Assembly: GCA_037951105.1 (NCBI GenBank)
Contig: JBAMJV010001372.1
Span: forward strand, 114,510-178,509
DNA: 64,000 nucleotides
Reading direction: 5' to 3'
Source of the DNA: Echinarachnius parma
Lineage: Eukaryota > Echinodermata > Echinoidea > Clypeasteroida > Echinarachniidae
Part shown: piece after piece, positions 12,471 to 25,700 of the stretch
How positions within the stretch are numbered: the first letter of the stretch is position 1
How the letters are laid out: every line of letters begins with the position of its first letter
Position numbers and translations under genes: made by a program
Notes under the pieces: model-generated
Databases searched by the model: none
Seen by the model: the letters and a program-made list of their open reading frames with translations, nothing else
What the model was told of the DNA's origin: nothing

Positions 12471-15400
12471 CTGAAAGAAACAGAAAGAAAAAAACACTGT
12501 ACACCGTGTCCCAGAAAAAACGAAACCGGGTTTCATGGCAGAAATTTTCTGTCATAATGAATAATTTAATTAATGATATATATATGCCTAGAAAGCTCTG
12601 TGTCTCTTCTTTCATTTGATGTGCAACTTATGGCACATACTTCAAGCATGACTGAATTAGAACAATGGAAAGTGGTGTTACCAATATTCAATTTGCGCGC
12701 ATAAATTTGAAGTTTGGGTGAGTTTTAAGAGTTGTAAACGTACTTATTTTAAAAAAGGACAAACACCACATAAAAGTTCACATTTTTATCTTTTACATGA
12801 CACCTCATGCTAAAAAAATAAATGATTTATGCCAGAGAACGAGTACAATGAAAACATGCCTGATTTCTGCCCGAATGAGTGAAAGTTGAGTAAGAAGTCG
12901 CTCAGCTTTCCTGACTAGCAGCTGACAATGGACGTTGATGCATGAGTGAATTCACACAAACATGGGGATCAGGAAACAGGCAAGTTACAGGAAAGTTACT
13001 CATTTGGGCTGGAATCAAGCATGTTTTCATTGTATTCGTTCTCTGGCATATATAATTTATTTTTTAATCATGAGGTGTCATATTAAAGATAAAATTATGA
13101 ATTTTCATGCGGTGTCTGTCCTTTTTCAAAATAAGTACGTTTACTACTCTTAAAACTCTCCCCAAAACCTCACCCAAACTTGCAATTTCTGCGCGCAAAT
13201 TGAATTTTGGTAACACCACTTTCTATCGTTCTAATTCAGTCATGCGTGAATTATGTGCCATAAGTTGTATATCAAATAAAAGAAGAGACACGTAGCTTTT
13301 CAGACATATATATATCATCAAGGAAATTATTCATTATAACATAAAATTTCTGCCATGAAACCCGGTTTCGTTTTTTCTGGGACACGGTGTATAGAGTCTT
13401 AGAGAATTGAACAGTGGAAAAATCAATAGCAAAACATTTCATATGGTACAGTTGGAAAACCTGGCAGCCTCCAGTGTTATAGTGGTTTCAAAAACATTGA
13501 TTATTTCCATTATTAATGATAGGTACCCAAGAGGAAATATATGACTAGAAGTGATTGGACAAATGCACCTATCAGTAACAGTAAGCAAAAATAATAGTGG
13601 TTGGCTCCCCTGTAACATGTATTCTCCATAGACCCTAGCCCAAGTATTTCCAGGACCAGTCCTGAATGGGTAAACATCAAGTTAAATTTGCTTTTACCCT
13701 TGACTTCTGAATGTTCAATGAAAATGTGACAAAGATAAAATAATATGAGAAGAAACTAGATGGATCTTCGACTGCGCGCAGTCGAAAATGATGCCTCCGC
13801 CATTACGAAATTTATTTATATCAAGCCCAAATCAACATGTACACTGAATTAATTCTGTCAACTCAATTTTGATGGAACTCTGTCTTTTAGATCTTGACGT
13901 ATCACAATTATGAGCTATAAGTGACCTTGACCTTTTGCCCTCATGACCCCAAAATCTAATGACTACAATTGTTCTCTAAGATACATTCATGTATCAAGTT
14001 GGATTGAAATCTGATATTCAGTTCTTGAGATTTCCAATCTCAAGCTACTTTTACATATAATGAGCCCTGTGACCTTTGACCTCATAACCCCAAAATCTAA
14101 TCAGATCACTGGCTCCCCAAGATACATACATGACCCAAGTTTGGTGAAAATCCGTCAATCAGTTCTTGAGATAAAGCGATCACGAGAACGGGACGTACGT
14201 ACGTACGTACATACGGACGGATAACCCGAAAACACAATGCCTCCGGCTACTTTGTTGCGGAGGCATAAAAACATATGCTGTCAACTTGTCAGAAACAGTT
14301 TTTTAGAAGTTATTTAAAAGGGGTAATGAAGAGATGCCATACAGAGAAAAGAGACATGGAGAAACAAGAAAACTAACTAAGCCGTTCCATCAAACAATAC
14401 ATGTTATACCATCTTTTAAGGCACTGAAACAGAACATAACTTTATTTCACAAAACTGTTCTTCGTCTTAAGAAAAGTGTATCTATATCAATCAATTAACA
14501 ACTAACTTTGGTTTAAACGTTCATCAATAGTAAAATCATTATTAGTCTACAAATAAATGACATTCCCCTGAGGAATATTAAGGACAGCGAAAGCAGATCA
14601 AGAATAAATTGTTACGACAAAGCAGCTAACGGCTTACCCAAAACATTCTGACTTCCAATTCTCCCTTGAGATCTTTGTACTTGATAACGCAGGGGTCTCC
14701 ATCATACTCCATGGTGACTGCATAGGGAAGAGATCGAAAATCACATACCATTCCAGACCTTCTGTACTATATGTGACCGGCTATAGCAAAACCCGGCACT
14801 TGTCGGTAATTCATGTTTTGAAGAAAGGGGCATTTTAAGTTCACACAATGTGTGTAAAAGACCTATGATTTTAAAATTGAAACAATCATATCTTCACCAC
14901 CTATTGACCAATTAGTAAGAACAAAGCATCAAATGAAAGCTAGTGATAAGGGTTTTTAAGGGTATGAAAATCTACATTTTGATTTTTACCGACAAGTGCT
15001 GGGTTTTGCTAAAGCCGGTCACCTATATTCTTACACAAAGATTACTAGGATTTGTTGCCCTGACAAAGATACTGCTAGGATTGAAAGCTAGGCTCTTCAC
15101 GACTTTCATTTTATCACATTGGCGATTTTAGTACATTTAGTAGATCATTTACAGACTTTCTGTAGGCTACTATATTCTTACACAATGATTACTAAATACA
15201 TTCTCATTTTTGTACATTATTAATATAGGCAGTCGACAAATCACAAAATATGCCTTATCTGACTACACAGAGTGTCTATTGGCATCTCGTTCAATTAGTA
15301 TGGGTTAAATTTAACCTGGGTTAAATTCAACCCACCACTTTATTGAACGCCGCGAGGCAAACAATGTGCGTGTATTTCTAAATGCGCGCTTTTTGCTAGA

Positions 15401-18400
15401 TGCGCACTCATCCTTCACAAAGTCCACACAAAACCTATGGTTGAACTATTGTGCCTGACACTTATTTTTATGCTTAATTGTTGGGAAGAAAGTATTTAAG
15501 TATTAAGAAAATTGTTGATTATTCTCAATTTTTCCAGATTTATTTGACTTTTCATCTTGATGATATTGACTCATCTTGCAGGAAAACATCCATACCTCCG
15601 CTGTTAACACAGAGTGTAGGAAGTGCTTCCTACATGAAGAAAACATTAAGACAAATTCCAAGAGAGACCATAGTGGCAAAATGTAATTTACCCGGCCTTC
15701 CATACAACAGTCGGCTAAAATTAACCCACTGATGATGTCAAACGACGCATTTTAGTACGTGCTAAATGGAACCTTTTGATGTGAATTCCTCCCTATATGT
15801 TCAACAATGAAGTCCACTTACCTGGGGCTTTATCATCAGGAATTACTGTTATTGGAGAGCTAAAGGAGTAAAAGAGAGAAGAAAATTAAAACTTTGAGAG
15901 GAAAAGATAAAATCTTGGAATGACATGTAATTAATTCAGGCAATTTATATCCTCTAAATTAAAGATGAATAACAGTTTTGGGAAAGTTACAGAAAACATT
16001 TATTATTGATCAATATTGTTGAATAAGTATCTAAAAAGGGTTTGTGTGGTAAAATCTGAACCTAATGATGCGTTAAATGCAGAAATATCGGAAGAAATCC
16101 AATACCCGCCCGTGAAATGTATAAATCCACCGCCCGTTCGCACCTGTCCGCGCCGCTAGCGCTGAACTGGAGATATCGACAAGCTGGGGACAAGCCCGTA
16201 TAGCGAACGCACGTGGTCAAATTGCACGTAGCGCATGCGCGATTCCGCATTGGCGATATCTATCCGCAACAGATCAATTAATAATTTTGCAAATATATCA
16301 ATTAGTAGGCGGTTTCTTGGCCAAATTTGTATAATCCCATATTAGTAAAACTATATTCTTTCACATGGTTGGTAATAAGAGCGTACATTTCATTTTTAGG
16401 GGGTGGGGCGTTTCCCACTACTGTCATTCACCTTTAAGCAAAGATTTAAGCTACAAGAAATGTGTTTATCTGTGTTAGAGAATAAAATAATTGTAATTTT
16501 CAATAAATTAAAAAAGATTTTCCTGTCTACTGGCTGGTACAAGATTGTTCATACGAAAACAAGTCTGTAAATAACCAATCTTCAATTCATTTTCTTACAC
16601 TATACAAATAAAGTGTTCTGGTTCCTACCATACAATCAATCACCCAGAAAATATATCTATTCAAACAAATTAAGGAAATGTAGTTTCAATAAAAAGCTGA
16701 ACTGGAATGACAAACAACAATGTTAACAACCCCTGGGGCTTTTTGCCTTAAAATTGTCCGGCGCAGATACAATGGGTGATTTCAAGTATGGTGTTTAAGG
16801 CCAGTGTTAGTGTTTATTACACACAAACACCAGTTTGATAAACACTAACACCAGCCCTAAACACCATACTTGAAATCACCCAATGCAAATTTTCTCTGCG
16901 TTCATACCCTAAAGCTTATGAATTTACAGCGGCTATGATAGGCTAGTGACACTCTGTGCGAAATGCGAAGATAATATTGCACCCTAGCTCCGCGCCAAAC
17001 AACCTACATAGCTAAGGCCCTTTCACGAAACAAGTCCCTGGATCTTACCTTATGCACCAGATGGGCTGCTGGAATTCATCATACAATGTGCAGTCCATTA
17101 TTGCAAAGTCCTGGAGTTGGGAGAATAATAAAAAAGGATTGATCGATTATAAAGCACCAGATATGACAATAATACATTAGGTTTGATTTGCTATACAGCA
17201 TCAAATATGACAGAGAACGTACCAACTCTATCTGTTAGTAAGGGCTTTTCATCATTTTACCACAATCATCAGATACAATGCTAGTCTGTACACTGTGAAA
17301 TTATCCCATATCTAGTTATTTTCACCAAAACAAATGCAGTTTACATTTCATTTATGGTTATCCAACACCCACCATCAAACAATACTTGTTAATGACAATT
17401 AACAACTAAAAAAAACAAGGTTAAACTTAGATTTATCTGCAATGTAAACCTTAAAAGAGTTCCATTCACTTCCATGTTTAAGAGGTAAAAATGATAGGAA
17501 CTATAACAAAAAAATGATCCAGCATATTACGGTACTAAGAAGTGAAGGTAGATAAACATTTAAATAATTGAACAAAAACAGAACCAGAGATATCTTAGAC
17601 TTGGGTCTTGGGGAATGCACAACATGAAAAGTCAAACTGTCTTCAATGGGAACAGACAACATAAACATTGTTACCTAAATATTTTCAGATAAAGAAAATA
17701 AACTCTTACTTTGATGATGCCTTTGAATACGTCCGTCTTCCAAGGAAAGTGCAGTTTGGCCGTGGTGTAGGAATGGTCCGTCACTACATCCCCTCTCACA
17801 GCAGTTAACCTTACAAAGCCTTCAACTGAAAATAAAACAAAAATACACAGCTGAAAAGAAATGATACATTCCAACTACAACAAGAATAGTAATAATTATA
17901 CAGTTAATCTTAAACAAATTGAAATATCAAAATCAACCCCATTTTCCTGGGGGCCAAGTTTGGATTAGGTATTGGAATGGTCCGTCACTAATATGTCCCC
18001 TCTCACAGCAGTTAACCTTACAGAACCGTCAACTGAAAAGGATAATGAAATAAGCCACTAAAAATAATAAAGATGACTTATGACCATTATGACACCTCAA
18101 AAACAACACTCTTTTGCCCCTGAAGGCCCGGATGGGCAATAGTACAGCTCACTTTATTTAAATATAAATGTATGCTTCTTGACTGCTGGCCTGGATACAA
18201 GCTGGTAAATCAAACGTTTTTCAAAACAATTGTCAATACCTGGAATCCACATTGCATCTACACATCTGTACTACCATGCAACCACCCCTCCCCCCTCCCA
18301 CCCCCACTCCCATTACAAAATGGAACATTTAAAAGTCTTAGTTGAAATTTTGCATAAATACAAGTTGGGTAATTGTCATAATTATTGTGATTGTCATCAT

Positions 18401-19691
18401 CAGTACAATGTCATGACTATGAGTTTCATTGGGTTGCGACTTAGTTTCTAATATAACAATTTTATCACTAATGAGTATACTTGTCACTTGTTACCATGGG
18501 CGTTGATCCTTACATTGTACCTATTCATCAGGGGGGAAGAATGAATAGATCATCCCCCCCTGATGAATAGGTATCAATTACAGATCGACGCCCATGCTTG
18601 TTACACTATGTCTTGTTACTGTATTTCTCATCTTGGAAAGGTGATGAGGAAACAAAAATGCTCACCATGTTCGTGCTTGTTTGCATGAAGTCTCTGAAAC
18701 TGCTGGCTCCAGGCCACTGTCCGTTGATGTCTCAGCTCCAAAATGCAAGAGTAGTCATGTTGTCCTATAGATATCAAACAGATGATTTCAAAACATTGCA
18801 AAGATTTTAATTTAAAATGCTGAATTCAACGCAAATGAGTTGTATATTTAGCTCGACAAAACAATGAATTGAATTCCTAGCACTTAAAATACTATAAATC
18901 TAGTACTTATACTTATTTCCTCAGCAATGTCATGATATATCAAATACAAACATTTTCATCGGAAGATGACAATTCTTGTTTCTTAAATTAACCTTTCCCT
19001 ATAGAAACAGTTCTGGGTTACGGTAATCCGAGGCTCAGTTGGTAGAGCACTGGTCTAGCAATCCAGAGGTCTTGACTCTTGCCTTGCAAGAGCATATATC
19101 ATTGCCTTTGTTTCTTTGATCAATTCCATAAATTAAATTCACAATATCTCACGTACCATACTCAGGATCAATATCATCAGGTCTTGGTTTGATGGGAGTT
19201 GGTATGTGCACTCTGAATAATAGAGCAGAGAGAAAGAGATAATATAGTATTGGTAAATTGTTTAAAGGATGTTCTCATATATCAATGAATTGAATCATTT
19301 GCAAAATAAAAAATAAACATAAAGGAAATTGACCAGAAAAGTAAATTAATTAAATCAATATAAGCACATAAATTAGGCTTTGAATAGTTATTTATTTAAA
19401 CAAGGGGATAGCCGTAATGCATAGCTGCCAACATTTGGAATTTTAAATTAGTAACATTTAAGCAAAACTGAATATCATGTGCGCGAAGCACACATCACGA
19501 GCGGGAAGTCCCTTTAGCCAGGGTCCAGGGGTCGCATTAGGGCTCTGGAGCGTGAAGCGCGGAGTCCATTGCGGCCGGCATCCATGGCCCTATTTTTTAT
19601 CATTTTTGCACAATTACTAGGTATGATTTGGTCAGATTTACGTTTAAACGTTGTCTCTATACGTTTAAAAACGTGAAAACGAAAAAAAAAA

Positions 19692-19749
<58 letters not shown>

Positions 19750-22700
19750 ATTTTTTTTTTTTTTTTTTTTTTTTCTTCAAAATTCGTAATTATAGAAGGA
19801 ATATTCGTAATTTTGTAAAGAGGGTGGGAAATTCGTAACAATTACGAATTTTTCGTAACAGTTGGCAGCTATGGTAATGTGTCTCGCCCACTTGCGCGCG
19901 CATTCATGCCAACGAAGTTTGGTTACAAACAGATGCAGGGTTGGAAAGCTACCAACCCTAATAGAGTCTTGCAGGTAAACTTTCACATTTTTACCTCATT
20001 TGACCTTTGACCTACTTATGTGACCGCTGACCCCAGAATATCATGGAGGCTAATATAGGGCATCTACCAATCAAGTTTGGTAACAAACAGATGCAGGGTT
20101 GGAAAGTTATTCTTTAGGTCACAGACGGACGGACGGACGCAATTTGGATCCCTTAGTCTCCCTCCACCTCGGTGGGCTCAACAAAAATACATTCAACAAA
20201 ATGTCAAGTAGGCTTGGGCGTCAGAACCGATTACCCGATTCTACTCGACTCCAGAAATGGGAATCGGCCCTCAATTCCTGAATAGCGTAGAACCGAGTAC
20301 TCAAAATATAGACTAGACGTGTACATGTACTGTACAGTACATGTACACGCATATATAGAAGTATGACTCCAACATGCACAGAACATACAGCCACGGCGAG
20401 CATGTACGTTCGTGTATGCAGCATAGCATTGCAAGCGAAGCAAAACTCCTGTGCATGCGATATGCTGCATGCATGCAATGCTCGCGCTGGCTCCGATATG
20501 GATATACATGGCGGCAATGTGCTGTTTATGTCGCTATGTTTGCGAACTTTTTGATATTTCAGGTAAGAAAATTAAATTTGAATGTCGAGTGAAATTGTAC
20601 CTGCCTTATGCGGTATAGCGCTACTAGAAACCAGCACCATTGTAATGGTTATCTCTCGGAACCGATGTACTTCCCATGTACACAGAGGGTATGATTGTGT
20701 GATTTTGCAGGTATGAATTATGTGTACGATGATTAACGATCTCAGAACCGATTCCTCTCAGAACCGAGACATGGGTATAGAATCGGAATCGACTCCAAGC
20801 TGGGGCAGAACCGCCCAAGCCTAATGTCAAGCGCTCATTGACATGGGCATTTTGTCATCAGCTTTTCCAGAGAAAAGCATGTCTGGCAACAATATACATT
20901 TGTTCCCAGTCTAAGTGGTGCTATAAACTCATGGTGGGGTTGCTTAAAGCTTGATTTTTAAATATTTTGTTTTAAACCTGTGCATTTATTTGTCATCAAA
21001 CACATTTTCTATACAAGTATGTGCAGCCACCGTGTGATTTTCAGCATACAGTGTCAGACCATCTTCACATATTTGGGAGGTATTTTTCTATGATTTTTTG
21101 TAACAAATTAATATTTTGCTCTCTGTATAACAGGGTCCTTATTGACAAACTTATACGCTTTTAAAGGATCCTAACCATATACGACTTTATTGTATTATAT
21201 CATTTTTACTATTATTGCTGTATATGTGTTGTTTTTAATCAATCTATCAATCAAATCAAATTGTATTTTTAGAATGTGTAATGATAGGTGAGTGAGCTTG
21301 TGTATTTTCAGTGCTGCTATTTTTGTACAAGACACTTGTAATTTGTATTAATTTGTTTTGTTTTTTATTTGGTATGCCTTCATTGAGTTTGGTTGCACTA
21401 AATTACATTTACATTTTATAAGTGATTTCTTTAATACCTATCTGATGTTCCTCTGGTTGCTCTTTGTAGAATGTTGTGGTGATGTATGCAGAGAGACACA
21501 AATGCAATTTCCCCTCCTTCCTATCATGAAAAAGGAATTAACAAAATCTTACATAAATTCATTGTAGACACATTTAAAGAGGATATAAAACTCAGAAATA
21601 GGGTTTTATAACGAAAGTAAAATATATCATAGTATATATCATTTTTTAATTGTCTCCATAAGAACCAAAATCCTCATCATCTGAGTTGGCTACAACTTAA
21701 ACAGTAAATTGTTAGTATTCTTATTTATATTTAAAATGTGAACCCATACATACATATTGTAAAAAAGAACTAGTTGGCAGCTCTCCATGGTAAACATTTC
21801 TAGACACACAAATCTTCAAAGGGTTTCAAGGTCGATGTTTACCTTCCACGTCGCAATGATGATTCCTCCATGCAGTGTGTAGATGTTGACAGCATCACTC
21901 GGAATGGCTGGATCTCCCGTCAGCTGACTTGTCTTGATCTGCTGGTCTAGCATCAAGGCTCTCTGACAGGGACTAGATGCAAGCAAATTATAACACATCT
22001 TCAGTCTAATTTATGCAGGTACCGAGTAGTTTTACAATGCTGACAAAAGCTGTACACGACAAGAAAATACTTTGGAGGTTTAATGCTTATAGTGATTACA
22101 AGTTTAAAAGGGTCAGAAAAACTTTTTAAATAGTCATGTTTAGAATAAGAAGCGAGTGATCAGTACAAATTTGAGCAGAAACTTTGACAAATTCACAAGT
22201 GAAAATTCATAAATATGCAAAGAAAAGTAAAGTAATTTTTATAACCATGGCAAAGGCTGCAGATGACAGAAAAACATTATTGCAGAGAAGTATGTATGAA
22301 TCGGCCAGCAAAATTGGGTAAGAAATATAATGTAAGTTGCTATTTTCAGGACCAATTTTTGACTAACCTATCTTTGAAAGCGAACCCATCTCTGTTGAAG
22401 AACACGGGTGCAAGAGCATAGATGGCCAGACGGCGCAGTGACCAGACGGCGCAGTGACCAGACAGGTGGGGTGGGGGGGGGGGGGGGGGGGGTCAAGTTT
22501 CTATTTTCCAAGACAACTTTTTGACTAACGTATATTTGAAAGCTGACCCATCTTTGTTGAAGAACACGGGTGCGAGAGCGTAGATAAGACGGCGTAGTGA
22601 CTGGACAGGTGGGGGTCAATTTGTTGACTGGTTTTACATATTATTCAAGAGGAAAATATGTGTGAATCAGTGAAGGACATTTAGTATGACAAATTCATTT

Positions 22701-25700
22701 CTACTTTTAGAACAGATGTTGGACTTACCTATCTTTGAAAGCCGACCCATCTTTGTTGAAGAACATGGGCGCAAGAGCGTAGATGGCCAGACAGTGACCA
22801 GATAGTCAGATAGCCAGATGGCCAAATAGTGACCGGACAGGTGGGGGGGTCTAGTTTCTATTTTCCAAGACAAATTTTTTACTAACCTATCTTTGAAAGC
22901 CGACCCATCTTTGTTAAAGAACACGGGTGCGAGAGCGTAGATGGCCAGACGGCGCAGTGACCGGACAGGTGGAGGGTCAAGGCTGTACCATCTGACCGAG
23001 GATGAGGTGTGGTGGTGGAAAGCATCCGAGTGGACGAAGGAATGCTCCGTCTTGTTCGCGTCTACAAGTACAAGCTCCCACTTGATGCCAAGCTTCCTGG
23101 AGTGAGCAAAGAGAATATAAATATACTACTATATAGTAGAGCAGCTTGGGCTAGTATGCTCCCCAGGGAGATGAGATAGTGCACAAGATAATTGTGTGGG
23201 TTTGAACTGTACCTTATGACAAAGGGTAATAATGCGCCTCTGAATAGGGCACCTAGATACGTGACGCCCTATAAATGCTATATATTATTATTATTAACGG
23301 TTTATCCATCAAGTACCATAAAGGTGTTGCCACTCGCTCACTTCTTTGATTGAATGAAAACACAGCTAAAAGTTGACATTTTCATGGACTGATTTATGCA
23401 ATAATCGAACGCCCCAATACTTGTTTACATAATATTTTGAAGGCACTGGTCATTGGGATGAAATTATACGATTTTAAGCGCCACGAAAATTGGCCTTTTC
23501 TATGCCTGTGTCCGCTCGGTTAGGCTCGCCATTGACTTTGTACATGTGTGACCTCTCTCGCGTTTTCTGTCGATTACGTGCAAAGTCAATTACTGAGCGG
23601 ATACCAGAAAACATAGCAACTACGCAAGCCTCCCTCAAAATCATTAGTTGTCCTGTTTCCGGGATTATTTGTTATAAACGATACTTACTAGTGTCGTGCT
23701 AAGATCCTGAGCTACCACGCCGTGATTCCATTCCGCCTCTAAAATCAATAGGTGATATTTCCGACACAAATCAGAAGATGGGTCTAAAAAAGTGACGCAA
23801 ATTTCTAAAAACAAGATATCCGCGAGCTACATTCATCTTGGTGCAAAGAACTGTCTTTTTTCCCCTTAAAATTTAACGTAATGACTTGAAATGTTGGGAT
23901 TGCATTCCGAAAATAGGAAACATCGCGCATACGCTTGCACAGCGCGCGTACTGTGGCAGTAAGGAAGTAGGTCACTTTTCAGGGGTGAATGTTGTGCATA
24001 ATCTGCCTCGGGATGGGAGAAAAGGGCGCGCGGATGCCAAAACTTGTATGGTACTATAAAGGATTGTCTACATTTTTTAATCAATTATGTTCCTGCGTAA
24101 TAATGCCGTTCTAAATCTTTCTGATGAATATCAACGTAATACTCCAATGAGTTAAAATAGAAATAGCTGCTGTATTATTTGTTGTCGTTATAGTTCTTCA
24201 GATACATGATCAGAAGGAGAGATTTGAAATTCAGGCATGATCAAGATACATTCAAGTAAACAGACAATTAGTAGAGGGAGAATTTCATAGAAGTACTAGA
24301 TATAGAAAGCCATGGCATAACATGATTTCAAATGTCCCTATGAACCTAAAGACAGTTTATTCCTTTATTTCTTGTTGGTGTGGAAAATCCGTTAGTCCTG
24401 AATGGGTAAAAACACATCAATCCCAGTCAATTTATATAATGGGTCTTACTCTTTTTAAGGTTACAATTAGATACAAATTTAACTTGAAAGTTGTGCTACA
24501 TTTAAGGAACTTACTGAATGGTCTTGATCGTGTTGGCTGGGAGTAAAGAATAAGGATCTTTCTTCTTGAGGAGTGTTGTTAAACGGACGTTTCTTTTACT
24601 GATGCACCTGTTCAGTGATTATAGACAATAAAATTAAAGAACATTGATTTTGTTAATGGAGAGATCATACATATACATACAAAGTTCAATGATTGGAAAT
24701 AGAATTAAAGAAGATAGATTTTGTTAATGGAGAGATCATACATATATACATACAGAGTTCAATGATTGGAAATATAATTAAAGAACATAGATTTTGTTAA
24801 TGGAGAGATCATACATATACATACAGAGTTCAATGATTGGAAATAGAATTAAAGAACATAGATTTTGTTGAAGGGAGAGATCATGCATACATCAATTTAC
24901 AAGTACAGTCAAACTTGAATACAAAGACTCCAATAAAAAGTCGTCTTAATGAGCAGGTAGAAGTAGGCATTTATAAACGGGTTATTTTCATGTGAATTGC
25001 TTTTTTTAGGGATATAGCGGTCTTTTAATGTATGTAGACAGTCTTTAAATCCATGGGTTACTGGAGCAGGTTTAATCGTAACTTGAAAATGTGCATATCT
25101 CATACAGAGAATGGGATTAAGGAGTTGTTTAAATAAAGCAAAATATTTCTCAGACATCATTACCTCTATTATGTGCCAAGCTGTGTCATCACATCTCAGT
25201 TTGAACCCAGATATATTTGACATGGACAAATTACATTAATCCTTTTCATTTCAAATCGGGCAATGATTCACAATAACTTTACCATTCTATAAGGAAGCTT
25301 AAAGGAATTAGGAAATCCCCAGAATTCATTATCATTATATTGCATAATATCAACATCTGTTCACAATAGCACTATAATCAATGAATGGAAGGTGTTGAAT
25401 ATTGTGATATGAAAGAGCTTCGACCAACAACTTTACCTTGTAATACAAGTTTGTTAAAAAAGAGTTTAGTTTTATCAGAGCTTGTGTTAATGAGGTTCCA
25501 CTGTAATTCAATTTATTTATCTTATTGATCTCACTCTTTAATGCAGGCCTTCTTCCACTTGACATCTGCATGTAAGGAGTACACCGGATGAGGTTTGGCA
25601 GGCTTCTCCTTCTCCTTGGTCGAGGCAGCCTTTGATTTCCCTCCAGGCTGGGAGGCGTACAGCTCATACAGGGGCTGCCATAATACACTGTGGAGATGAG

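Noticed and set aside
17968-18032. Mutually exclusive alternative exon 11
   Set aside because: The copy has an in-frame stop, lacks its second half and has no donor.
19514-19780. 88-residue ORF with poly-Phe and poly-Lys
   Set aside because: Product of the long A and T runs inside a MITE.
20221-20592. Four overlapping ORFs of 63-98 residues on both strands
   Set aside because: All lie inside the hAT element and shadow each other; no motif, and codons track the palindromic interior.
21655-21710. Acceptor-like TTGTAG followed by a reading of NSDDEDFGSYGDN and a stop on the minus strand
   Set aside because: It looked like an alternative last exon between FBXO15 exons 7 and 8, but exon 7 ends in phase 0 and this frame would need phase 1. 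No homology.
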